Shown: positions 1 through 6,194 of the stretch, in pieces
Numbering within the stretch: position 1 is the stretch's first letter
Layout of the letters: every line of letters begins with the position of its first letter
Origin: JAFALX01 sp036378495
GTDB taxonomy: Bacteria; Chloroflexota; Dormibacteria; Aeolococcales; Aeolococcaceae
Reading direction: 5' to 3'
Length of the DNA: 16,061 bases
Assembly: GCA_036378495.1 (NCBI GenBank)
Contig: DASUWI010000059.1
Coordinates: forward strand, 1-16,061
The notes under the pieces: model-generated
Seen by the model: only the letters and a program-made list of their open reading frames with translations
What the model was told of the DNA's origin: nothing
The model's database searches: none
Position numbers and translations under genes: made by a program

Positions 1-880
1 TGGCGCGGGCCACGAAGATGCGCATCGCCTCAGCACTGACTCGCAGCGTCCGCTTCGAGGCCGCGCTCTTCGTCGGTCCGGTTCCCATCCGGCGCTTCGC
101 CTCAGGTTTCGCCATTGTCACGGTCCGCTCGATCGTCACCGTTTTCGCTCGGGGATTCACCGATGACCAACGAAGTGCTCGCGCCTCACCCGGTCGCCAT
201 CCCAGCAAGAGAGACAGCGCCAACAGGTCGCCCAGCGGGTGCACCGGCGTCCCGCCTTCTGTTCGCAGGCATTCCCTCAAGAAGACCTCCCGCTCCTCGC
301 CCTCGAGGATCGCCAGCTGCTTCTCCACGAGCGGCGGCAGCAACACACTCCGCTGCGCCGCCGGGTTTGCCTGACGCATCACACCGGCAGCCTGCGCGTC
401 GGTGAAGGCAGTCCTCACCACCGATCGTAGGTGCCGCGCCGTCCGGGCGCTCCATTTCTTTCGCTCCATGACGCGTGCGAGCAGCGCACTCACGTGCGCA
501 GGTGCGACCTCGGCGAGCCGCAGCTTGAAGAACTGCGCCATCGCCTCGTTGCCGCCGGCGAGCAGCGACCGCGCCCGCGCGGCCGTACTGGGACGCCAGC
601 GCCGCGGATGTGCGCCTTCGGCTGTCCACCACCGCTCGATCCACCGTCCGACTGTGAGTTGGCGCTGGTCGCGCGTCGTCGCTACTTCGCTCGGGCGCTG
701 CAGCCACTCACTGCGTGCCTTTTCGGCCACGCTGATCGCGTCAGACGCGGAACGCCCGTAGTGCCAGCTGCGCCCGCCGTCGCCGCCCTGAGAGCGGAGC
801 CGTGTCCACGTCGCTGCCCAGATCCCGTCCGGGCGACGAACGACTGAGATGGTGCCGCGTCTGCCCCGCTGCCGCGCCAC
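1..880 (-). CDS. Tyrosine recombinase (phage/island integrase), C-terminus beyond left edge
   Basis: This is a site-specific recombinase that would integrate and excise the element lying to the left. About 293 residues are inside the window. The frame is open from the left edge to a GTG at 880-878, chosen because GGAGG lies 8 nt before it. The N-terminus (about 1-60) is basic and resembles an arm-type DNA-binding domain. A helical core-binding region follows (about 75-180). The start of the catalytic domain carries GWRPGEARALRW, with the first catalytic arginine at about residue 229, and a TKSAASKRTL stretch that supplies the usual catalytic lysine (about 271). The HxxR box and the tyrosine nucleophile would lie outside the window, so activity cannot be judged. 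It faces away from a tRNA-Arg 3' fragment at 1000-1041, the expected partner of such an enzyme. Overlapping frames on both strands are shadows. The family assignment is strong; the subfamily is not determined. Confidence 0.9.
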   Translation of the reverse strand, partial: MARQRGRRGTISVVRRPDGIWAATWTRLRSQGGDGGRSWHYGRSASDAISVAEKARSEWLQRPSEVATTRDQRQLTVGRWIERWWTAEGAHPRRWRPSTAARARSLLAGGNEAMAQFFKLRLAEVAPAHVSALLARVMERKKWSARTARHLRSVVRTAFTDAQAAGVMRQANPAAQRSVLLPPLVEKQLAILEGEEREVFLRECLRTEGGTPVHPLGDLLALSLLLGWRPGEARALRWSSVNPRAKTVTIERTVTMAKPEAKRRMGTGPTKSAASKRTLRVSAEAMRIFVARA

Positions 881-999
881 TGTGGCCACCTCCGATCGGG
901 AAACACTACAACCTATTCTACAACTTATCGCGGCGGCGCGTGGCGGACGAAAGCCTTATTTCTCAATACAAATCGGCATTTTTCCAGCCGTGGGCACGA
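881..999. other. Integrase upstream region and spacer to the attachment site
   Basis: This non-coding stretch lies between the integrase start and the tRNA fragment. It contains an AT-rich patch unlike the neighbouring DNA, around 950-985. Two direct copies of CTACAAC (906-912 and 918-924) lie 12 bp apart just upstream of the integrase start. On the minus strand it must carry the integrase promoter, but no -35/-10 pair is convincing. It may also hold arm-type integrase sites. Confidence 0.45.
906..924. repeat. Paired CTACAAC direct repeats upstream of the integrase
   Basis: Two identical 7-bp copies at 906-912 and 918-924 have a 12-bp period, close to one helical turn. They lie 26-44 bp upstream of the integrase GTG. 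The position would suit an operator or an arm-type recombinase site; this is inference. Confidence 0.4.
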
Positions 1000-1041
1000 C
1001 TTCTAAACCTTGTGTCGCAGGTTCGATTCCTGTCGGGGCCT
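1000..1041 (+). other. tRNA-Arg(UCU) 3' fragment, probable attachment-site core
   Basis: The fragment begins with the anticodon loop CTTCTAA (anticodon TCT at 1002-1004). It continues with the 3' strand of the anticodon stem (ACCTT), a 5-nt variable loop, a T arm GCAGG-TTCGATT-CCTGT (1017-1033) and the 3' acceptor strand CGGGGCC (1034-1040). The bases before the loop (CACGA, 995-999) cannot pair with ACCTT, and no 5' acceptor strand or D arm is present. It is therefore not a functional tRNA. The discriminator position is T, which is unusual for tRNA-Arg, and no CCA is encoded. Integrases commonly use exactly this part of a tRNA gene as target. Confidence 0.75.
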
Positions 1042-1063
1042 CTCGTCTTGGATCCTCTCGTCT
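1039..1063. repeat. 10-bp direct repeat at the island junction
   Basis: CCTCTCGTCT occurs at 1039-1048 and again at 1054-1063, a 15-bp period. It starts in the last bases of the tRNA acceptor strand. It could be a duplication linked to integration or a recombinase site, or chance. Confidence 0.4.
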
Positions 1064-1094
1064 CCAGGTCACGACAGCCCTGAAACTCAGGCAA

Positions 1095-1112
1095 TGTCGC
1101 GCCACTGCGACA
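1095..1112. promoter_or_regulatory. Inverted repeat upstream of the GT87 gene
   Basis: Perfect 6-bp arms TGTCGC and GCGACA enclose a 6-nt centre. The repeat lies about 50 bp upstream of the chosen start of the glycosyltransferase gene. It has no T-tract, so a terminator is unlikely. An operator is possible but unproven. Confidence 0.25.
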
Positions 1113-1160
1113 ATCGCGCCGTCGCCGCCCCGCCCGGGTCGCGGCCGCGCAGAGTGCGGC

Positions 1161-2432
1161 ATGAGGATGAGCCGCAGTCTCCAAAGAGTCGCGAGCGCCG
1201 CGTTGCTGCGGCCCCTGTCGCGCCGCCTTGTCCTTGCGGCTCTGCTCGTGCTGGCGGCGTTCCGCATCACGGTGCTCGTGGTCGCGGTGAGGCAGGGCAG
1301 GCTCATCGATGCCGATCGCTTCTTTGCCATCGGCCACGCCGCTGGCCGTCCGTACGGCGACTTTCCCGTCGAGTATCCGCCCGTGCTCGTGGCCCTGGTG
1401 AAGCTCCTGGCGTTGACGACGCCGGATGAGCACGCGTTCACGGTCACCATCATCGTCATATCGCTGATCGCCGAAGCCTCCGTGGCGGTGCTGCTGTGGC
1501 GAAGCTGGTCGCGCGAAACCGCGCTCTGGTACCTGACCGTCAACACCCTGCTGCTCGCGCTCTTTGTTGTTCGCCTCGACCTGTTGACTGTGGCGCTCGT
1601 CACCGGCGCCATCGTCGCGTCACTGCGCGCGAAACCTCGGCTCGCCGCCGTCTGCATGGTGCTCGCCATCGGCCTCAAGCTCTGGCCGTTGCCGGTGGCG
1701 CTGCTCGTGCTTCCGATCCTCGCTCCGGGTGATCGGCGCAAGTACATCGTCACGGGTTTGGCGTGCACCGCGGTCCTGTTGGCGTCATGGCTCGCGTTGG
1801 GCGGCGTCGCCGGCCTCGAGCAGGTGGTGTCATTCCGTGGCGCCGTCGGCTGGCAAATCGAGAGCTTCGTGGGCTCGTTCGTCCGCCTCTTCACGGTGGA
1901 GCCCGCGTTCAGCAGCGCGGGCGCACAGCGATTCGGGCACGTCCCAGGCGGTGTCGCACCCGCGATGCAGCTGGCGGCGCTCGCCCTCACCGTGTGGGCC
2001 GTGGCGCACGTGCGCGCGCGGAGGGATCTCGGCGCGGCCTGGGTGGTATCGGTCGGCGGGTTTCTGCTCGCGTCCACGCTCTTCTCACCGCAGTTCGTCG
2101 CGTGGCTCGTCCCCGCGGGCGCCATCGCATGGGCCTCGGGTGATGCGCTTGTCGCCGCCGCGGTGGCGGCGGTCGCTCTGGCAACGCTGTTCGAGAACAG
2201 CTACTACCCGCAGCTCGTCGCCGCGGCACCCGCGGGCACTGCTCTGCTCCTGGTGCGCAACACAGCACTGGTCCTGGCGATCGCCGCCGGAGCGCGGAGG
2301 CTGCACCGGAGCGCAGGGCCGACGTACAGTGCCGTGACCGCCCCACCGGGGCTCGCAGCGAGGAGATCCGTCGACGATGCCGCCCGAGCGCCTGCCGGAG
2401 AGCCTGTCCGCGGTTCTCCCAGCCTTCAATGA
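1161..2432 (+). CDS. GT87-type (DUF2029) polyprenol-phosphate-dependent glycosyltransferase
   Basis: This is a predicted integral membrane glycosyltransferase of about 423 residues with roughly ten hydrophobic segments, the first at about 23-43. After it comes the loop motif YGDFPVEYPP (65-74), typical of the DUF2029/GT87 family. Members transfer mannose or related sugars from a polyprenyl-phosphate carrier onto extracytoplasmic glycolipids or glycans; a conserved acidic residue in this first loop is thought to be catalytic. The frame stays open upstream to 849, but that part crosses the tRNA fragment, so the start is placed at ATG 1161 (ATG 1167 is equally possible). No good ribosome site is seen. 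The last 40-50 residues are hydrophilic and overlap the next gene by 56 nt. The substrate is unknown. Confidence 0.8.
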   Translation: MRMSRSLQRVASAALLRPLSRRLVLAALLVLAAFRITVLVVAVRQGRLIDADRFFAIGHAAGRPYGDFPVEYPPVLVALVKLLALTTPDEHAFTVTIIVISLIAEASVAVLLWRSWSRETALWYLTVNTLLLALFVVRLDLLTVALVTGAIVASLRAKPRLAAVCMVLAIGLKLWPLPVALLVLPILAPGDRRKYIVTGLACTAVLLASWLALGGVAGLEQVVSFRGAVGWQIESFVGSFVRLFTVEPAFSSAGAQRFGHVPGGVAPAMQLAALALTVWAVAHVRARRDLGAAWVVSVGGFLLASTLFSPQFVAWLVPAGAIAWASGDALVAAAVAAVALATLFENSYYPQLVAAAPAGTALLLVRNTALVLAIAAGARRLHRSAGPTYSAVTAPPGLAARRSVDDAARAPAGEPVRGSPSLQ

Positions 2433-3123
2433 GGAGGCGGTGATCGCGACCACCGTGCGCCGCGTGCACGAAGTGGTGGCGTCGCTGGGTCTCGACAGTC
2501 ACGAGGTCGTCGTGGTCGACGACGGCAGCCGCGATGGCACGCGAGCAGCCTGCGAGACGGTCGCGCGTGAGCTGCCGGACGTCCGCGTGATCTCGCATCA
2601 GATGAACCGCGGCTACGGCGCCGCGCTCCGCACAGGATTCGAGGCGGCTCGGGGTTCGACCATCTTCCTAATGGACAGCGACGGTCAGTTCGATCCCACC
2701 GAGCTCGGTCGCCTGCTCGAGCACTGGGGGGGCAAGACCGTGGTCTGCGGGTACCGCGCGCGCCGCAATGACCCAGCCGCGCGCCGCGCCTACAACAGGG
2801 CCTTCTTCACCATCGTCAATGCGCGCGTCGGCCGCACCGCGCGCGACATCAACTGCGGCTTCAAGCTGTTTCCCCGAGCCGTGGGTACCGGCCTCACGTC
2901 GGACGGAGCGTTGATCAGCACGGAGCTGCTGGTGCGTGCGCGCGACCGCGGCTGCACGATCATCGACGTGCCCGTCTCGCATGCACCGCGGCTGACGGGG
3001 TCCTCCACGGGCGCGAACCCGCGCGTTGTGCTGCGCGCCTTCGGCGAGCTCTGGGAGCTTGACCGCCGGCTGCGCCGCGAGCGCCGGCAGAACGCAACGG
3101 CGCTGGACGCGACGCCGCGCTGA
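2377..3123 (+). CDS. Family 2 glycosyltransferase, polyprenyl-phosphate sugar synthase type
   Basis: This 248-residue cytoplasmic GT-A fold enzyme carries the family 2 hallmarks: SAVLPAFNEE at 11-20, VVVVDDGSRDGT at 44-55 (nucleotide binding), NRGYGAALRTGF at 77-88, and the metal-binding DSD within MDSDGQFDP at 99-107. The stretch DINCGFKLF recalls dolichyl/undecaprenyl-phosphate mannosyl- or glucosyltransferases. It lacks the C-terminal membrane helices found in some members. The start ATG 2377 has AGGAG at 2361-2365 and lies inside the preceding GT87 gene (56-nt overlap), so the two are probably translated from one message. A sensible reading is that it makes the lipid-linked sugar donor used by the GT87 protein. 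The donor sugar cannot be told from sequence. Confidence 0.85.
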   Translation: MPPERLPESLSAVLPAFNEEAVIATTVRRVHEVVASLGLDSHEVVVVDDGSRDGTRAACETVARELPDVRVISHQMNRGYGAALRTGFEAARGSTIFLMDSDGQFDPTELGRLLEHWGGKTVVCGYRARRNDPAARRAYNRAFFTIVNARVGRTARDINCGFKLFPRAVGTGLTSDGALISTELLVRARDRGCTIIDVPVSHAPRLTGSSTGANPRVVLRAFGELWELDRRLRRERRQNATALDATPR

Positions 3124-3137
3124 TCCCCGGCAAGCAT

Positions 3138-3150
3138 CAGCCTCGGGCTG
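3138..3150 (+). terminator. Small hairpin after the glycosyltransferase gene
   Basis: CAGCC-TCG-GGCTG forms a 5-bp stem with a 3-nt loop, 14 nt after the stop codon at 3123. No T-run follows, so it would be a weak terminator at best. Confidence 0.25.
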
Positions 3151-3411
3151 GGCGGGAACACCCACCGTTTGCAGTGCGGTCAATGCCGCGGTTGTGAACG
3201 CGACCGCGCGCGAGGAGGTCACGCAATCAGCTCAGCACCATACGGCGCGAACACGCTTGCAACGTGCGCCAACCGGTGACCGACGGCAGCAGCGTGTGCG
3301 AAACGACGCTCCACGCAGCAACGGAAAACGGCGTGATCGTGGTGGCGACGATCTCCCGCGATACCAACACATGTCGCGTCCACGACGAAGCGCTGCTGCC
3401 GCCGCGTGACC

Positions 3412-3434
3412 TACACTGGCCGACCCAAGGGAGG
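3412..3434 (+). promoter_or_regulatory. -10 box and ribosome site of the octapeptide-repeat gene
   Basis: TACACT at 3412-3417 matches the TANNNT -10 pattern. It is followed by a short leader with GGGAGG at 3429-3434, inside a longer match to the 16S 3' end (AAGGGAGGTGA), 4 nt before the ATG at 3439. No -35 box is recognisable at the usual distance. Confidence 0.5.
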
Positions 3435-3438
3435 TGAA

Positions 3439-4536
3439 ATGAGCCAGCAGCCCCCGCCGCCTTGGCCACCCGGCCCTCCACCACCACCGCCACCACTTCC
3501 ACTGGAAGTCCCGCCGAGCGCGGGTGCGCTGGCGCCGCCAACCCCTGATGGGAGTGCGCGGCCCACTCTCGATGAGATTGCGCCGCCGAGTCTCGATGAG
3601 ACTGCGCCAACGAGTGAAGGTGAGATTGCGCCGCCCAGCCTTGTTGAGCTCGCGCCGCCCGGTGTCGACGAGCTTGCGCCGCCCAGCCTCGATGAGATCG
3701 CGCCACCCAGCCTCGATGAGATCGCGCCACCCAGCCAGGGGTGGAACGCGCCGCCGAGCACTGTTGAGCCTGAGACTTCGCCGCGGAGCGCCGTTGAGAC
3801 TCCGCCCTCGAGAGAAGGTGGAACAGCACCGCCCGGTCCCGGCGCACCAACAATTTCGGGCCCTGGCGGACCCACGCCGTTCGGCCCGAGTGGGCCGGTT
3901 CGGCCAAGCCCGTTCGGCACGAAACCGCCGGCGCCGCGCCGGGGCCGTCGCGGTGCCCTGATTGCAGCGATCGTCGTCGTGCTGGTGCTCCTCGCCGGTG
4001 GCGGCGGCACCGCGGCCGTTCTCCTCACCCATTCGAGGAGCGCGCCCACGGCCACTAGGCCGCCCACCAGCGCCGCTCCGAGCACCAGCCTGGCGCCCGC
4101 GCCGGCCGCGACCGGCGTCGATTACGCCGACCCGGACAAGTACTGGTCGGCGCGGGTCGACGGCACACCCACCAATCACACGGCGCCGCAGGCGACGCCG
4201 GTGGGACAGGTGCCGTATCTGTACGCGGAGTTCGTCGGACCGGGCATCGACCAGGTTGTTGGGGTGCTCGTCTTCAGCCCGGGGACCGGGTTCGACGCGC
4301 AGAAGGGCCTGCAGGGCATCGCCGACAGCTCGGGCGGCACCGTCGTGTCGAGCAGCGCAGCAACCTTCCAGGGCTACCCGTCGCTGCAGGGCGTCATCAA
4401 CCTTGCCGGCGACTACCTCAAGGTGCAGCTGGTGCACACGGGCAACCTCGCCTACATCATGGGCACAGCCGGCGCTGTCAACCCGCCCAGCGACTTCGAC
4501 CGATTCATCGCCACGGTGCACCTCACCCCGCATTGA
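3439..4536 (+). CDS. Proline-rich octapeptide-repeat single-pass membrane protein
   Basis: This 365-residue protein is of unrecognised function. The start ATG 3439 is set by the strong ribosome site; an in-frame GTG at 3406 has none. Residues 1-35 are almost all proline. Residues about 40-117 are a degenerate tandem octapeptide of the form APPSLDEI, about nine to eleven units, three of them near-identical at the DNA level. A Pro/Gly-rich linker leads to RRGRRG and one membrane helix (about 173-200). A Ser/Thr/Pro linker and a globular domain of about 135 residues ending DFDRFIATVHL follow. The arginines before the helix imply that the repeats are cytoplasmic and the C-terminal domain is outside. 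Similar outer domains occur in actinobacterial surface proteins, but I cannot name the family. It appears to be transcribed alone, from the promoter at 3412. Confidence 0.75.
   Translation: MSQQPPPPWPPGPPPPPPPLPLEVPPSAGALAPPTPDGSARPTLDEIAPPSLDETAPTSEGEIAPPSLVELAPPGVDELAPPSLDEIAPPSLDEIAPPSQGWNAPPSTVEPETSPRSAVETPPSREGGTAPPGPGAPTISGPGGPTPFGPSGPVRPSPFGTKPPAPRRGRRGALIAAIVVVLVLLAGGGGTAAVLLTHSRSAPTATRPPTSAAPSTSLAPAPAATGVDYADPDKYWSARVDGTPTNHTAPQATPVGQVPYLYAEFVGPGIDQVVGVLVFSPGTGFDAQKGLQGIADSSGGTVVSSSAATFQGYPSLQGVINLAGDYLKVQLVHTGNLAYIMGTAGAVNPPSDFDRFIATVHLTPH
3556..3792 (+). repeat. Tandem 24-bp coding repeat (octapeptide APPSLDEI)
   Basis: About nine or ten 24-bp units are in phase with the reading frame. 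The least diverged copies lie around 3676-3747. Outer units drift in sequence (SEGE, SLVE, GVDE, SQGW, STVE), which suggests old expansion plus more recent duplication in the centre. Confidence 0.8.
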
Positions 4537-4566
4537 CGCGCTCCCGCGCCGTTCGCAGCAGTCCCG

Positions 4567-4572
4567 TATAGT
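4567..4572 (+). promoter_or_regulatory. -10 box TATAGT heading the SH3/carboxylase operon
   Basis: TATAGT is a near-consensus -10 box. Its distance to the ATG at 4581 (8 nt) puts the expected transcription start at or next to that codon, as in leaderless transcripts. No -35 box is obvious; the TTGACG at 4533-4538 is 28 bp away and too far. Confidence 0.6.
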
Positions 4573-4580
4573 CGCGAGCG

Positions 4581-4610
4581 ATGACGACCCACAGGAGATG
4601 CGCCCGATGA
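4581..4610 (+). CDS. Possible leaderless 9-codon leader peptide
   Basis: ATG 4581 opens a 9-codon frame encoding MTTHRRCAR. Its TGA stop (4608-4610) overlaps the ATG (4607-4609) of the SH3-domain gene as ATGA. The ribosome site of the main gene (AGGAG, 4593-4597) is inside this small frame. With TATAGT ending 8 nt before ATG 4581, the message could begin at the leader peptide and couple its translation to the main gene. This is read directly from the sequence, but expression is inference, and a frame this short can arise by chance. Confidence 0.4.
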   Translation: MTTHRRCAR

Positions 4611-5401
4611 CCCCCGAGGACGTCAAGCAGAGCGTCAGCGAGTGGTACTCGTCCCTCGACGAGCTGGAGCTCCTCGGCGAGCGGTCTGAGCCTGGCGCCG
4701 ACTTCGCCTTCGCGTTGCGATCCGTGGCTGCCAACAGCTCTCCCGTCGAACTGGTGGTGCTGCAGGAACAGGGTGCCGACCGGCTGACCGTGCGCCACAC
4801 GGCCTCCATCGCGAGCGGATCGGAGGACGCGGCCCAGGAGGTGCTCGATGCCCGGCCGGGGTGGGTCACGGGCACGGTGGAGCGTGGCTGGTCGGGCACG
4901 TCGGTCACCGTGCAGAGCCGCATCTACCACGACGGCCTCAGCAAGAATGCCTTCGTCCAGGCGACGTCGGAGGTGGCGCGGACCGCACAGCTCCTGGGGG
5001 CGGTGGCCACCGCTGCCGCAACCGCGAGGGTGAGTGCCCAGGCGGGTCCGTCGGAGTCCACCACGCCGCAGCCGGCGCAGCCGATGCCGGCGCCGAGCTT
5101 CACCCCGCAGCCGCAGCCGCAGCCGCAGCCGCAGCCCCAGTCGCAGCCTCAGCCCCAGCAGCAGCCGGCGCCGTTTCCGCAGCCGGTCCCGGCGCAGGCG
5201 TCGTGGGTGCCCACGCACAGCGTGCCGCCGCAGGGGTTGCGCGCCTGGGCCGCACCGGATCCCGCCGGCCCGGTGGTGGCGACGCTCGCTCCGGGCCTGC
5301 CCATCCAGGTGAGCGAGGTGCGCGGGGCGTGGGCCCGGGTCATCTGCAGCAACGGCTGGACCGGGTGGATCGACGGGAGGATCATCGGCGTCGCCGCCTG
5401 A
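4607..5401 (+). CDS. SH3-domain protein with Pro-Gln tract, unknown function
   Basis: The 264-residue product has three parts. Residues 1-140 form a globular N-terminal domain I do not recognise, beginning MTPEDVKQSVSEWYSSLDE. Residues about 150-200 are a Pro/Gln/Ala linker with a (PQ)n run. Residues about 207-264 are a bacterial SH3-type (SH3_3) domain, recognised from the LRAWAAPDPAGPVVATL start and the WARVICSNGWTGWIDG end. Such domains usually bind peptidoglycan or peptides, yet no signal peptide or membrane helix is visible here, so the protein may be cytoplasmic. AGGAG at 4593-4597 is 9 nt before ATG 4607 and touches ATG 4598, so 4607 is preferred. The next gene follows after 10 nt, suggesting one transcript with the crotonase and carboxylase genes. 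Confidence 0.75.
   Translation: MTPEDVKQSVSEWYSSLDELELLGERSEPGADFAFALRSVAANSSPVELVVLQEQGADRLTVRHTASIASGSEDAAQEVLDARPGWVTGTVERGWSGTSVTVQSRIYHDGLSKNAFVQATSEVARTAQLLGAVATAAATARVSAQAGPSESTTPQPAQPMPAPSFTPQPQPQPQPQPQSQPQPQQQPAPFPQPVPAQASWVPTHSVPPQGLRAWAAPDPAGPVVATLAPGLPIQVSEVRGAWARVICSNGWTGWIDGRIIGVAA
5105..5164 (+). repeat. CCGCAG hexanucleotide repeat encoding (Pro-Gln)n
   Basis: Five perfect CCGCAG units (5105-5134) are followed by variant units to about 5164. Each unit is two codons, so slippage would change the linker length without shifting the frame. Confidence 0.85.
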
Positions 5402-5411
5402 TCTCACCGGC

Positions 5412-6194
5412 TTGGACCTCCAGGACGTCGCCTACGACGTCAGCGACCGCGTCGCCACCATCACCCTGAACCGCCCCGAGCGGCGCAACGCCGTGGGCCC
5501 GGAGATGCTCCGTGAGCTGCTGGCCGTCTTCGAACGGGCCAAACACGACCCGGACGTGCACGTCGTGCTCCTCACCGGCGCCGGTGACAAGGCGTTCAGC
5601 GCCGGCGCGGACCTCGGCGAGATGTCCGCCGACGCGACGGAGACCCGCCGCCACGAGGAGCGCGGCCTGTTCGTCGAGCTGTTCCTCGCGATGCAGCGCT
5701 TGGGCAAGCCGATCGTCGGCTGCATCAACGGCCACGCGCTGGCCGGCGGGTTCGGCATCGCGCTGTCCTGCGACCTGCTGGTGGCCGCGGACACCGCCCA
5801 GTTCGGCACACCTGAGATTCGCGTCGGCCTGTGGCCGATGATGATCATGTCGATCGTGGTCCGCAACATGGGACCGAAGCGGGCGCTCGAGCTGTTCATG
5901 ACCGGGGAGCGGATCGACGCGCACACCGCGCACGAGTGGGGCGTGGTCAATCGCGTTGCGCCCGCCGGTGAGGTGCGCGCGCAGGCGCTCGAGCTGGCGC
6001 GGCAGCTCACACGCTGGAGCCCGCTGGTCATGCGGCTTGGACGCAGCGCGTTCTACGACATCGACGGGCTCGACGTCGAGACCGCGCTGCAGTACCTGCA
6101 GGCGCAGCTGACCGTCGTCAGCCTCAGCGACGATTTCCGCGAGGGCATCACCGCCTTCCTGCAGAAGCGCGAGCCGCGGTTCGAGGGTCGCTGA
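5412..6194 (+). CDS. Enoyl-CoA hydratase/isomerase (crotonase) family protein
   Basis: This 260-residue crotonase-fold enzyme acts on acyl-CoA thioesters. The oxyanion-hole segment SAGADL is at 63-68 and ALAGGFGIALSCD at 109-121. The family normally has two catalytic glutamates. The one in the GTPEI motif is present (E135), but the position matching Glu144 of rat mitochondrial hydratase is glycine (G115), and the usual PGAGGTQRL stretch is replaced by PMMIMSIVV. Classical hydration is therefore doubtful; an isomerase or other crotonase reaction is possible. TTG 5412 is the only plausible start, since no ATG or GTG lies in frame nearby and no clear ribosome site is seen. It lies 10 nt after the SH3 gene and its TGA overlaps the proposed start of the carboxyltransferase, so the context is acyl-CoA metabolism. 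Confidence 0.88.
   Translation: MDLQDVAYDVSDRVATITLNRPERRNAVGPEMLRELLAVFERAKHDPDVHVVLLTGAGDKAFSAGADLGEMSADATETRRHEERGLFVELFLAMQRLGKPIVGCINGHALAGGFGIALSCDLLVAADTAQFGTPEIRVGLWPMMIMSIVVRNMGPKRALELFMTGERIDAHTAHEWGVVNRVAPAGEVRAQALELARQLTRWSPLVMRLGRSAFYDIDGLDVETALQYLQAQLTVVSLSDDFREGITAFLQKREPRFEGR

Larger units (their letters stand above)
1..1041. mobile_element. Right end of an integrated genomic island or prophage
   Basis: The integrase gene, an AT-richer spacer (about 900-990) and a truncated tRNA 3' end together look like the end of an element integrated into a tRNA-Arg(UCU) gene. Because only the 3' part of the tRNA is here, reading rightward, the element lies to the left. The intact tRNA is expected at its other end, outside the window. 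The extent and cargo of the element cannot be seen. Confidence 0.7.
3124..3438. other. 315-bp gap between the glycosyltransferase and octapeptide-repeat genes
   Basis: No convincing gene is present on either strand. It holds a weak hairpin near its left end (3138-3150) and the promoter and ribosome site of the next gene at its right end (3412-3434). Open frames here on the minus strand run through the following gene and look like composition artefacts. Confidence 0.5.

Noticed and set aside
965..1041. Complete tRNA-Arg gene
   Set aside because: No 5' acceptor strand, D arm or 5' anticodon-stem strand can be found; only the 3' part is present.
849..1160. N-terminal extension of the glycosyltransferase frame back to 849
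   Set aside because: It would run through the integrase start region and the tRNA fragment, and its residues look random; the membrane protein starts naturally at 1161.
956..2125. Minus-strand frames across the tRNA fragment and the GT87 gene
   Set aside because: Translations such as PTGIEPATQGLEV and PDRNRTCDTRF are well-known artefacts of reading tRNA 3' ends backwards.
3227..3380. Short hydrophobic minus-strand frame ending at 3227, partly in the intergenic gap
   Set aside because: It has no ribosome site or start of its own and continues as a shadow into the repeat gene; composition can explain it.
4533..4538. TTGACG as a -35 box for the SH3 operon
   Set aside because: It is 28 bp from the -10 box TATAGT, far from the usual 16-19 bp, and it overlaps the end of the preceding gene.
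3232..4923. Long minus-strand open frame (over 560 codons) opposite the octapeptide-repeat gene
   Set aside because: It is Arg/Ser-rich with no recognisable domain. The 24-bp repeat keeps several frames open, and the plus-strand gene has a clear promoter, ribosome site, membrane helix and folded domain.
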